Positions 1-9,488 of a stretch of 64,000 nucleotides of DNA are shown here, piece after piece. The position numbers were made by a program, and so were the translations under genes. Origin of the DNA: Psococerastis gibbosa. Taxonomy: Eukaryota > Arthropoda > Insecta > Psocodea > Psocidae. Within the stretch, counting starts at the first letter, position 1. Each line of letters begins with the position of its first letter. Where the stretch lies: positions 42,430,770-42,494,769 of the forward strand of contig OZ020484.1 of NCBI GenBank assembly GCA_963971405.1, written 5' to 3'. The notes under the pieces were generated by a model that did no database searches, was not told where the DNA came from, and saw nothing but the letters and a program-made list of their open reading frames with translations.

Positions 1-528
1 TCATAGATAAATAACGAGCGATGGAGAAAAACGGCAGAGGTTTAAGAGATAGCATGAAAAATAATCAGAACAAACTGTTGAAGGCCGGGAAAACGCCAAA
101 AATCAGGCGGGGAGCACGAGTTTTTGAAAAACATAACTTATTCATGAAGTAAAGAGCAATATTTTACGGGCTTGTAGCATTTATCTTTATCTCGGTTAGA
201 ATTGATTTCCCCACAGATCAATATACTCTTGTCACTTACTCAACTTTTACTAAATAAAAAATAACATTACAATTTAAAAACTTTTTCAGCTCGCGAAAAT
301 TTAAATTCTATTTCCTCTTTTATGTTTGCTATGCGAGTGGGAAACGTATTTATTGCTGTATCATTCCCTGGTAGTAAGTTATTTGATATAATCAGAGTAT
401 CAGACGAATTCATAAAAAGAAGTATAAGCTTATACTTCACGTTAAGCATATGCTTCTGTTACCATTCATAAAAAAATTTCATTAAGAGCAAGATTCTCTT
501 CATTAGATAAAGGTTTTCGTCCATGAGT
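1..528. other. AT-rich sequence, no recognisable feature
   Basis: No coding similarity or repeat is recognisable here. It is the left flank of the truncated retrotransposon that starts at 541. Confidence 0.5.
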
Positions 529-540
529 AATATTCTGGCT

Positions 541-1032
541 AGAGCCGACGAGCTGGCTCGAAAAGGTGCAGAAACGCCATTCATTGGTGCAGAACCTAAG
601 TACGGGATGGCTTATTGCCAGGCCCGTACTTCTATACAAAAATGGGTGCAGAGAAAAACTGCAGAGGAATGGAAGAAAGTCCCGGAAAGCAGATTTGCTA
701 AGAAGGTTATTCCGGGTCCTAGTAAAAAGCTCACCGATCAGCTTCTCTCTTTAAGAGGAGATCAATCTAGAAGGGTGGTTGGCACGCTTACGGGCCACGG
801 CCACTTCAACAAACACATGCATAGGGTTGGCGTGAAAAACGACAGTAGATGCAGACTGTGTGAAGTTGAAGAAGAAACAGCTGAACACATTCTCTTTGAA
901 TGTGAAGCGCTGGGACAAACTCGATACCAAACTCTTGGCCACCCTAGGTCTGAAGAGGAAACCATCCGATCTAATCCTATCACAAAAACACTAGAATTTA
1001 TCAAAAAGACTGGTGTTATAAGATGGGCGTAG
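541..1032 (+). pseudogene. ORF2 C-terminal remnant: end of RNase H plus CCHC zinc motif
   Basis: An open frame of about 163 codons covers the last part of ORF2. It begins inside the final RNase H motif (RADELARKG) and runs through the linker GTLTGHGHFNKHMHRVGVK to the zinc motif CRLCEVEEETAEHILFEC (CX2CX8HX4C), ending ...VIRWA at a TAG stop. The ATG at 523 lies in flanking DNA, so it is not a real start. The frame is uninterrupted and has the same length as the homologous part at 13746-14237. Without endonuclease or RT it is a dead fragment. Confidence 0.88.
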
Positions 1033-1126
1033 ACGGCAAACGTGGAAGCAAAAGACCTTCTAGGTCGACGCTTATAGGAACTCAAACGAGTAGGCCCCAC
1101 GAAGGAAAAAATAAAAAAAAATAAAA
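541..1126 (+). mobile_element. 5'-truncated LOA-like non-LTR retrotransposon copy with TSD
   Basis: This is the 3' end of the same element that is full length at 8871-14336. Positions 541-1105 align without gaps to 13746-14310; I counted about ten mismatches in 565 bp (roughly 98% identity). It ends in an impure A tail (1106-1126). The 12-bp word AATATTCTGGCT stands directly before it (529-540) and directly after the tail (1127-1138), a clear target-site duplication. 5' truncation, A tail and TSD together are the signature of target-primed reverse transcription. The low divergence points to a recent insertion. Confidence 0.93.
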
Positions 1127-1228
1127 AATATTCTGGCTGTATTCATTATTGCAAGAATTTTCATGCACCGCGAGCCTCACTTACATTTCTCGAGCTTTTG
1201 CTCCTTAAACAGGAGGCGAACAAGCTAA

Positions 1229-1623
1229 GGCGGGGTTTCCACCGACCGGCTAGGGCTAAATACAAATACGGTGACGTGGTAGTAGACATTCAAGACTTAG
1301 GCGGGGTTTCCACCGACCTCGCATTGCAGAATGCAAATGACATTCACGGAAATGTTTGTTTTACTCTATGCCATAGTTAAAATTGATCAATGATCATACA
1401 GTAAAATCACAAACAAACAAACTCAAATTAAAAAATGGCGTCATGGGATATCTTAAGTACAAACATTTTAATAGATTTCTATAAAAAGAAAAACAAACAT
1501 TTCCGTCAATGTCATTTGCATTCTGCAATGCGAAGTCGGTGAAAACCCCGTCTAAGTCTTGAATGTCTGTTACCACGTCACCGTATTTGTATTTAGCCCT
1601 AGCCGGTCGGTGGAAACCGCGCC
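1229..1623. mobile_element. Palindromic PIF/Harbinger-like MITE (outer, interrupted)
   Basis: The left arm GGCGGGGTTTCCACCGACC through CAAGACTT (1229-1298) is mirrored by the right arm AAGTCTTG through CCGGTCGGTGGAAACC (1554-1623). TAA lies on both sides (1226-1228 and 1624-1626). The arms share the word GTGGTAGTAGACATT, a version of the GGTAGCAGACAT core seen in other short palindromes of this window. With the inserted element removed, the outer copy would be a palindrome of about 140 bp. A 3-bp TWA duplication with GG-starting termini is typical of PIF/Harbinger MITEs; no transposase is present to prove the assignment. Confidence 0.8.
1300..1552. mobile_element. MITE of the same terminal family inserted in the centre of the outer MITE
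   Basis: Its termini read GGCGGGGTTTCCACCGACCT on the left and, reverse-complemented, GACGGGGTTTTCACCGACTT on the right, followed inward by CGCATTGCAGAATGCAAATGACATT in two inverted copies. The middle carries TTTTACTCTATG, CATAGTTAAAATTGATCAATGATC and GGCGTCATGGGATAT, all shared with the long copies at 43132, 44134 and 49915. It sits in the CTTAAG that forms the axis of the outer palindrome; only TA is clearly duplicated here. Confidence 0.78.
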
Positions 1624-1626
1624 TAA

Positions 1627-2724
1627 GGGTTGCAGTGATAAGGTCTACCAAACCTGTTTCAAACTTTAAAAAAAAATTGAAAAATTTAATTTCAACATCC
1701 TTGGTGGGATTTCCACATTATACTCTTAGTTCTCACTTTGTTTTTGGAGCCAATTTCTAGATTAATTTTGTGTGTCCTTGTTGTTGGGTAAAAGGCCCAA
1801 AAGAGTGGCCAGAAAAAAAAAATCATTCTTAATTCGATTATTTTTGCCCAGCAGCTACATTTTCTTCTTCCGTGAAGATAAGGCACCCATTATAATTGGG
1901 AATTTGCCTATTAGCCAAATACAAGAGGTGGCTAAGTTGGTTTTTCACTTGATAGAAAAAAAGAAATCAGTCTAAAAATGGCAATACAGCACAGCAAAAG
2001 ACTTGTAAACGGTAGTTAGGTCATGTTGGAGGCAAACATCGATCTCGGAGTAAGTTATGGACCATAAACAGTGGGGGCGCTCCCGGGGGGGGGGGGGGGG
2101 ACCATTCGCCGCAACAGGCCTCCGCTGAGCGCCGAAAACCAACTAATCTGCATACCGACACCATTTTATCGGTTTTCGCCGCTACATCATTCGAGATTAG
2201 CCTGCCACACGAGCTTTATGCGTCATGTATTCTGTCCTCATCCCCCCCCCCACGTCACATTAGTTGGCTTAAGTTGCCGAACATTGATGGGCAGTTGTCA
2301 ATGGATAAACCCGCCATCTGTATACCTACCACTAGCGCTGAACACTAGAACACTGTGAAAACCTGCTGTGTGTAGCTCTACAACGTGGAAAAAGTGGTCG
2401 AAATGTGAATCATTCCAGTGGTACTGCTACCTACTGTTCCGTCTCTGGTGTACATTTAATTTTTGGATTCACAGATCACAAAGTGACTTTGAAGGAAATT
2501 GAAACTGTTAGTAAATGTAATACGGGCACCCGAATCCTCTTTGAACGTAATTTACGATGAATGCAAATACCATCATATAGGGGTAGGAGTGACCGAACAA
2601 GAATTATAAAATGCTGTTAAAAGCAAATATATCCGTTTTTTGCACAAAGTCAAATTTCAGAGGAAATGTCAATCGTTGAGCTATAATTAAATAATTGACT
2701 TTTTGTTTTATTACTAAGCCAAAT
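1627..2724. other. Unassigned AT-rich sequence with a long G run
   Basis: Nothing coding is recognisable. It holds a run of G near 2087-2100 and a run of C near 2242-2251. The ORFs that cross these runs are low-complexity and match no family I know. Confidence 0.4.
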
Positions 2725-2830
2725 TAGCGGAGACAGGGCTATCAAGCCCTCTCTTACCTTAAACTAGGAAAGCCCGGGACCTCCTGCTTTACATGCCCTC
2801 CAAAGCATGGTTGGAAAATAAAGCATGTGT
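2725..2830 (-). repeat. Fragment of tRNA-derived SINE, 3' body
   Basis: Read on the minus strand it contains CATGCTTTGGAGGGCATGTA, AAGCAGGAGGTCCCGGG and AAGAGAGGGCTTGATAGCCCT, matching the body of the SINE copies at 16905-17070 and 33068-33245. The tRNA-like head is missing. Confidence 0.65.
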
Positions 2831-3159
2831 GGGACAATCTATGAGATGACGTAAAATGGAACATTTTAACCTATACTGTAGTAGTACATAGTAGGCATTG
2901 TGGCCTTTGGTCACAGTTTTAAATAATAAATAAATAAATAATGCGATTGTTTCTATAGTCTCGGAAAGGAATACTTTGAATAGTATTCCCCCAGTATTCC
3001 TCATAGAAAAATGGTGTGAGACCCACCCTTATAGCCTATAAGTAGAAAATATAATTCACCATCCAAATCAACATAATAATATCAGTAGGCCTATAATAGA
3101 ATTTGGACACACGAGTATGTAGTAGGATTGGACACAGTCCCAGGCCACGGTATGGGCCC

Positions 3160-3245
3160 ATAGGACAGTGGACCTCCTGATTATAGTGGATTCCGAACCA
3201 CTTGGAAAACACAGTGAAGTCACACAATTAGTTCGGAGGTGACCA
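3160..3245 (-). repeat. Interspersed repeat, copy 1 of 2
   Basis: On the minus strand this reads GTCCTGGTCACCTCCGAA then CCAAGTGGTTCGGAATCCAC and TATAATCAGGAGGTCCAC, matching 36712-36800 on the plus strand. It lies between an outlying satellite unit (about 3045-3087) and the main satellite array. Family unknown. Confidence 0.65.
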
Positions 3246-3274
3246 GGACAAGTCCTACCATATTTCTGCACGGA

Positions 3275-4473
3275 TATATAAGTAGAAAATATAATCCAAC
3301 ATCCAAATCAAATAGCTTCACTTATAATAAAAATAGAGCATACAGGTATAGGCCTAGATAGAAAATAGAACCCATCATTCAACTCAACATAATAGTATCA
3401 TCCATTATAAAAGAGCATATTAGCTGAAAATTGAATCCATCATTCAATTCAACATTATAGTACCATATCATCCGTTATAATAGAGCATATAGGCAGAAAA
3501 TAGAATCCATCATCCAACTCAACATAAAAGTAACATTCGTTATACTAGTAAAGCATATAAACTGAAAATAGAATCCATCATTCAACTCAACATAATAGTA
3601 TCATCCGTTATAATAGAGCATATAAGCAGCAAATAGAATCCATCATCCAACTCAATATAATAGTATCATCCGTTATACTAGTAAAGCATATAAACTGAAA
3701 ATAGAATCCATCATCCAACTCAACATAATAGTATCATCCGTTATAATAGAGCATATAAGCAGCAAATAGAATCCATCATCCAACTCAATATAATAGTATC
3801 ATCCGTTATACTAGTAAAGCATATAAACTGAAAAAGGAATCCATCATCCAACTCAATATAATAGTATCATCCGTTATACTAGTAAAGCCTATAAACTGAA
3901 AATAGAATCCATCATTCAACTCAACATAATAGTATCATCCGTTATAATAGAGCATATAAGCAGCAAATAGAATCCATCATCCAACTCAATATAATAGTAT
4001 CATCCGTTATACTAGTAAAGCATATAAACTGAAAAAGGAATCCATCATCCAACTCAATATAATAGTATCATCCGTTATACTAGTAAAGCATATAAACTGA
4101 AAAAGGAATCCATCATCCAACTCAATATAATAGTATCATCCGTTATACTAGTAAAGCCTATAAACTGAAAATAGAATCCATCATCCAACTCAATATAATA
4201 GTATCATCCGTTATACTAGTAAAGCATATAAACTGAAAATAGAATCCATCATCCAACTCAACATAATAGTATCATCCGTTATAATAGAGCATATAAGCAG
4301 CAAATAGAATCCATCATCCAACTCAATATAATAGTATCATCCGTTATACTAGTAAAGCATATAAACTGAAAATAGAATCCATCATTCAACTCAACATAAT
4401 AGTATCATCCGTTATAATAGAGCATATAAGCAGCAAATAGAATCCATCATCCAAATCAACATAATAATATCAG
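3275..4473. repeat. Satellite array with alternating 65- and 68-bp units
   Basis: About 18 head-to-tail units are anchored on TCATCCGTTATA. Type A (65 bp) carries ATAATAGAGCATATAAGCAG. Type B (68 bp) carries ATACTAGTAAAGCATATAAA. They mostly alternate A-B, a dimeric higher-order pattern, with some B-B neighbours and a block of B units containing GAAAAAGGAATCC. Units are nearly identical in the middle and degenerate towards the left end (before about 3480). A single outlying unit at about 3045-3087 ends in the same ATCCAAATCAACATAATAAT as the last unit (4450-4473), which suggests the array has been split. Confidence 0.93.
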
Positions 4474-4475
4474 TT

Positions 4476-6180
4476 ATTAATACAAATTGCTGAAAAGAGG
4501 AGACCCGTTGAGGGAGGTTGAAATGAGAGAACACTATAGGGGCTTATTTTTAATACATTCGCCGTTTTCTCGATCCGACCGCTTTGTCCACGCCTTAGGG
4601 GAAAGGGCGCATTTGCTTTCTTCATGATTCCCGCTCGTTTTTTCTCCCTGCACTGCTTTTTCGTTAATTTAAAAATGTTTTTCAAATTGTAATCGCATCA
4701 GATATTATGGTTATTTTATTCTGCGTTCCTGAGATCGGGGGAAGTGCCTTCTTATGTGCGCCTAGGGTTGAATTGAATTTCTTTTAGGCATACAGCATAT
4801 AGGGAAATAGGATACATTCTTTGAAATTGTTTTTTAGTTAAATGGGTTTAATTGTTAGAGTCGTCCAATGTTGAAATAAAGACAACTTTCATTCTTTCTA
4901 CTGTATAGGTCCAGCAACTTATATCTAACGTAATATTGGTATCAATTGTTGTATAATTATGGTATCAATATAATCCAATTTTTACTGTAACTTTAACTGA
5001 TTAATTTGTTATTAATGACAAATTTGACAAAATTTGGCACAAATACAGCATACATAGGCTATAGCATTGCATTGTACGTGTAAGCCATCATGATTCTCAG
5101 TTACGTCAATGACACAGTAATCCTATATAGGACTTTTATATCATAGATAATTTTCCAAGAAAAATACCTAAATTCGAATTCAAGTCGTTTGCTTCAACAT
5201 AAACATTCCAAATATTTCATCGAATAAATATTGGGTGGAATAAATATTCGAGTGTGTAATCAGGGCCTACGTGCAGTAGGCTATACTGAGTATTAACACA
5301 AGTCAAATAAACATTTTTTTCTTTTGCAGTTTAAAAAAAAAAAAAAAAAATTGTGGTAATATTTAGCTCTGTTAACTTATAGTGTACATATCTCTCACAC
5401 TTCTTACCATATGGCAAGGTATGTTAAACAACCTATAGAAACAGGGGAACGACTGGGGCGACGGTTCAGTACTCTAATTCAGACTATTGAAAAACAAAAT
5501 GATGCAAGCAACGTGTAATAATGCTAAGTTATTCGTGGGCTTCTTATATCATTAGCTAGATAAAACATTTGATATTTATGCAGATATTATTAAAATAGAT
5601 ATACTACTCGACAACAATACGAAGACAATTGGCGAGGCTAATTATTTTTGTAATATTTTGTAATGTAGGTAGGCCCTACCACGTAATATGTCACGCTTAT
5701 CTTTCACATTCTAATTTGCTGGCATTAAGGGTGGAATTACAGAAATTATTCGTAGGTGCATTAAAAAAGTGTCTTCATATTGTGGTTGGGTTGTAGAAAG
5801 TCGCAGCTGATAAAGAATATATAGCATATAGCATATATCAGTATATAGAGAACAAAAACTCTCAACCAAATTAAGCCCGCTATATTAAGAGCTCATTTGT
5901 CAAATCTTATAATATATAGGATAAACCGCAAATAAAGAAAAACCCCCCGTAAAAAAACAAATCAAATCCATTGAAGGGTACAACCAGAAACGGTTTTTAT
6001 TACAGATACAACAATTTATACACAATAAAAAGACAATGAGCTATCTCAAATGAAAGCTCAAAAAAGAGTTTTCACATCAACAAACCCGCGGATGAATGAC
6101 TCGGGAAAGTCTTGTCTCAAAAGATGAAAGTGTTGAAGGGGGAAAGACAAGTGAAAAGTTAAAAAAAGGGGCAGCAATGG
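4476..6180. other. Unassigned AT-rich sequence
   Basis: No family recognised. It holds a poly(A) run near 5330-5351 without a recognisable retroelement body before it, and scattered TATAGCATATA-type simple sequence near 5820. Confidence 0.4.
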
Positions 6181-6229
6181 TTTCTTAGCGAGGAGAGCTG
6201 GCAACATGTTGATGGCAATTTGTTGAATT

Positions 6230-6475
6230 GCTGCGACATGGCGGGAACTCAACCGGAAGTGAAATTATTCGTTCGGCTAATTTGTCCTAAAACGAAGTCT
6301 AACCTGACCTGGTTGACCGTACAACCAACGGTCTCATCTCTCTCTTTCCCTTCGCGGCGTCTGCTGCTTTTTCTTTGCTCAACGTCCATTAATTTCTGGT
6401 CCCATTCTTCTTGCACCCCCCCTTGGGACTTGCTCCTGTGAAATTCGCTCTGCCTTGACAGAAAGGTATGTGCAC
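6230..6475 (+). promoter_or_regulatory. Possible housekeeping-type promoter with noncoding first exon
   Basis: This is a locally GC- and pyrimidine-rich patch in AT-rich surroundings. It contains GACATGGCGGG (6235-6245; YY1-like ATGGCGG), then ACCGGAAGTG (6252-6261; an ETS/NRF2-type site), then the pyrimidine tract TCTCTCTTTCCCTTCG near 6338, like the start of a TOP-class transcript. It ends at GACAGAAAG followed by GTATGTG (about 6475), a good splice donor. Each motif alone is weak, but their order (YY1/ETS, pyrimidine-rich start, donor) fits a promoter and untranslated first exon. I see no downstream coding exon, so this is only a hypothesis. Confidence 0.25.
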
Positions 6476-6845
6476 CTTTATGTCTTCATTAGGCATTAGA
6501 GCTCGTAAAGGAAATGACCCTATTTTGTAGTTTTTCTTACAGTTTTTATTACCAGTGAGAAATATTCAGGTTTTTTGTCGTAGGTAGGTAACGTGAAATG
6601 CTGACTTTTGTTCTTTTTCTTTTATTACGGAGGACATTTTAATTTTAACTTTCTCATTCCTGCGCTAACACTTGCAGGTATAAGTTCTTATACATCCGCT
6701 AGTCCTATAGTTATGTTTTAATCCAGCTGTGCAAATCGCCCTTTTAACGTCTGAACAATCTGAACACAGCGCATGTGTTGATCCCAACGCGCATTTTTGG
6801 CTTTGTGGCATCGGTTTTAGTAAAAAATTTAATATTTTTTGATAA

Positions 6846-6882
<37 letters not shown>

Positions 6883-7428
6883 TGCCGCTATGTTATTTAA
6901 ATGATCTCAATGACCGAGTATATGAATGAGCCAACCAAAAAAACTAGAATTGCGTTGGTTAGTTTGTGAGGTGGTCAATGAGGGGGGGGGGGGGGGAAGG
7001 GAAGAGTGTCCAATATTAGCTATCTCTATATAATATAATAAAATATAATAATATAATATATATAATTTTAATATATATAATTTGTGTATTGTCACGCTAC
7101 GCAAATGGTGCAAGAAGGTTCTGGACATAATATAATTGAAATCAGTCATGATAAGCTAGGTGGCCACCCTTGTTAGATCCGTCAACGTGGCGAGAGGAAG
7201 AAGAGGTGGCGAATAAACTGGTGCCTTGGGGTGGGGGAAAATATTTTAATTTTAATTATATCCAAAAAAACATGTTACACGATAAACAATAGATTTTAAG
7301 CCACTTTTTGGTGTCTAGTTCCGAGCCTACATTTTCCTATTAATAGTCTAGTGAACTACTGAACTTCGCCAATCTATATTTAAAGGTGGTTAATGGCAAT
7401 GGTGGAATATTATATAACAAAGCGCTAG
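6476..7428. other. Unassigned sequence with simple repeats
   Basis: Contains a (TTA)n microsatellite at about 6847-6881, a long G run near 6981-6995 and an AT dinucleotide-rich stretch near 7028-7080. No gene recognised. Confidence 0.5.
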
Positions 7429-7437
7429 TTCAACTTT

Positions 7438-7648
7438 GGCCAAAAACCGTTTCAGGATACTGGGAATACCAGGGTCAGAAACGAAGACGATTCGTGAAGA
7501 TCCAGTAGGAAAAACCCGCTCTTTCATCAAGAAAGTGGGTATATTCCAGACATGAATCTCCATGACAAAGCGGCTGCAATAGATCTCAAAGGTCGACGCA
7601 ACGAACCTTACCTTAAGGAGGCACCGCAAAAAAAAAAAAAAAAAAAAT
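7438..7648 (+). mobile_element. Short 5'-truncated LOA-like retrotransposon copy (different subfamily)
   Basis: TTCAACTTT occurs at 7429-7437 and again at 7649-7657, just after a 20-base A run: a 9-bp target-site duplication around a 5'-truncated poly(A) insertion. The first reading frame ends ...FRILGIPGSETKTIREDP...SFIKKVGIFQT at a TGA (7551-7556). This aligns with the last residues of the main element's ORF2 (TLGHPRSEEETIRSNP...EFIKKTGVIRWA). The 3' UTR even shares AGGTCGACGC with it. Sequence divergence shows that it is a related subfamily, not another copy of the 8871 element. Confidence 0.8.
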
Positions 7649-7657
7649 TTCAACTTT

Positions 7658-8586
7658 CATTGCCTGCTGTGCAAATAGTCACTAGAGGCCTCACAGTTAT
7701 CGGCTTATATATATGGTTATATTTATTTAATTTTAGGCTATAGCTTATATTTTATAGTTATTTACCAATATCTGAATACAGTATAGCCCTCGAGGGGCTT
7801 CATAACAAACCGAGCCACGTGCACATAGGGTACGTTATATTAAAGTAATGGGCCTAAACGACTTCAAACCCGGGGGTGCGGGGTGGGATGTATACATTTC
7901 ATCAGGGGGCTTTAATGAAAATGAATGAACCTTTTAGAAGGTGTGTTCCAAGAAACGTGCAGTACACGACATGTCCATTAGGACTTCATAGTCGTTTATA
8001 CGCAAAACACAACAAAAATCATTACCACCCTCGTTTCAACACCGCCTTCATATACTTTTTTATATTTTCGCTTTCAATTATTAAATTCGTACATTTTTCC
8101 AGTCTGTGCTATTCTATTTTGCAGGGTACGGAGAAGCTGTCCAGTTCATGTGCTAAATAATTGCTTCTCTGCCCAATTCCAACGAAACAATTTAAAAAAA
8201 AAAAAAAAAAAAAAACATTTTGGGCAAGTAGGTACCCAATGCCAATACCCACGGTCAATGAAATTACGCCAATTAAGTGTAAATTACTAATAACATACTG
8301 TTCAGCATGATAAAGTTAAGTCACCTGCCTGGAGATGGACCAAGCTATGCCAAGAATTTTTTAAAGTTTCGTTGGCTTAGGAGTATGGTGTTTTTTCGTT
8401 TCCTTGCCAAACTCCAACTCCTAGCCAAGCTATCAAGCTTTTGCTTCGTTTAGCGACTTTGAAAATGGTCCATAGAAGCAAATAATATTAAAGCTTAAAT
8501 TGATTAGGTTAGAAGCCAATGTGTACAAGTACTGTCAGGCTAATTTTAAGAAAAACGCAGTTGAAGTTTGATAATACGTGTCCCTT
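7658..8586. other. Unassigned AT-rich sequence
   Basis: No family recognised. A poly(A) run at about 8192-8214 could be the tail of an old retroinsertion, but I found no matching TSD. Confidence 0.4.
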
Positions 8587-8589
8587 TAA

Positions 8590-8858
8590 GGTGGGTATTC
8601 CACTGGGCAATTTTACTTCAAATTGGATTTTGTCAGTGATGTTTGTTTTGTTTTAAGGAGACTATTATGTAGATATTTAACTTATCTATTATAAATTAAG
8701 TTATAATATGGTAGCAGACATCATTAATAAGTCTCTACCATATTACAACTTAATTTATAATGAATAAGTTAAGTATCTACCTAATAGTCTCCTTAAAACA
8801 AAACAAACATCAATGACAAAATCAAATTTGAAGTAAAATCGCCGGTGGAATACCCGCC
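8590..8858. mobile_element. Full palindromic MITE, PIF/Harbinger-like, TAA target duplication
   Basis: The whole 269 bp is an inverted repeat: GGTGGGTATTCCACTGGGCA to the centre near 8722, then back to TGGAATACCCGCC. The arms share TTTTACTTCAAATT, GATGTTTGTTTTGTTTTAAG and TATGGTAG...GAC. TAA flanks both ends (8587-8589 and 8859-8861). The terminal GGYGGGTATTCCAC puts it in the same family as the elements at 1229, 16245, 49915 and others. The full-length retrotransposon is inserted immediately beyond its right end. Confidence 0.87.
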
Positions 8859-8870
8859 TAAGGGCGGACT

Positions 8871-9488
8871 CTCCCATTATTTGCATCCTTGAAGCTTATG
8901 TTTGTCTTACGTTTCAGCTGCTTGCATGTGATGGCTTTGCTTTTGCTTGGTAGTGGTTGGGGCGTGATGCAGGCTGAGACTGAGACCTTGCCGTGGTATG
9001 GGGGCTTAGCCTGTATGAGGGGCTGACTTCATTAGGAGGCAGTTGCTTGTCCAGGTGACAAACGAGATGCAACGCCTACGTCTGCCCCGCGTAGGTGAAA
9101 CGGGGACTGAGGAGGAAGACAAGGCTGGTGATTGAGGTGAAGGCCTACCTGCGGGAGGTTGGAACCAACACATCTCTTTGCATGTCGGAGTCCGAGGTGA
9201 ACCGCGGTTTGAAAGTGGCCGACTCAAACTAGGGGTCTTCATCCCCTAGTTCTGCTGGGGGGTGGAGTGGCAAGTTCGGCTGCTGCGAGTAGGTCTACAG
9301 AAGGTGGAATAACCCAGAATTGGTTCGATTCTGGGAAGGTCCGCTGGATGGACGGCTGAGGAGCAGCAGCCGGGCTACGGAGTGCTCGGGATGCGGGAAG
9401 ACAAGTGTCTGGCTTTATGCCTCATCAAGGCTGGTGAGAACGCGGAACGAGACCCTAGAAGGGGCAAAAACCCTCAACTACATGAAAT
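8871..9488 (+). promoter_or_regulatory. 5' UTR / internal promoter region of the retrotransposon
   Basis: 618 bp between the 5' TSD and the ORF1 start. Full-length non-LTR elements normally carry their promoter inside this region. It is visibly more GC-rich than the flanking DNA, especially 9000-9400. An in-frame TGA at 9483-9485 directly precedes the ORF1 ATG at 9489, so ORF1 does not extend further upstream. ORFs within this region look like chance. Confidence 0.6.

Noticed and set aside
3275..4473. CRISPR array
   Set aside because: Regular repeats, but units are adjacent without unique spacers and the context is eukaryotic; this is a satellite.
6847..6881. (TTA)n as a retroelement tail
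   Set aside because: No retroelement body or TSD found next to it; treated as a plain microsatellite.
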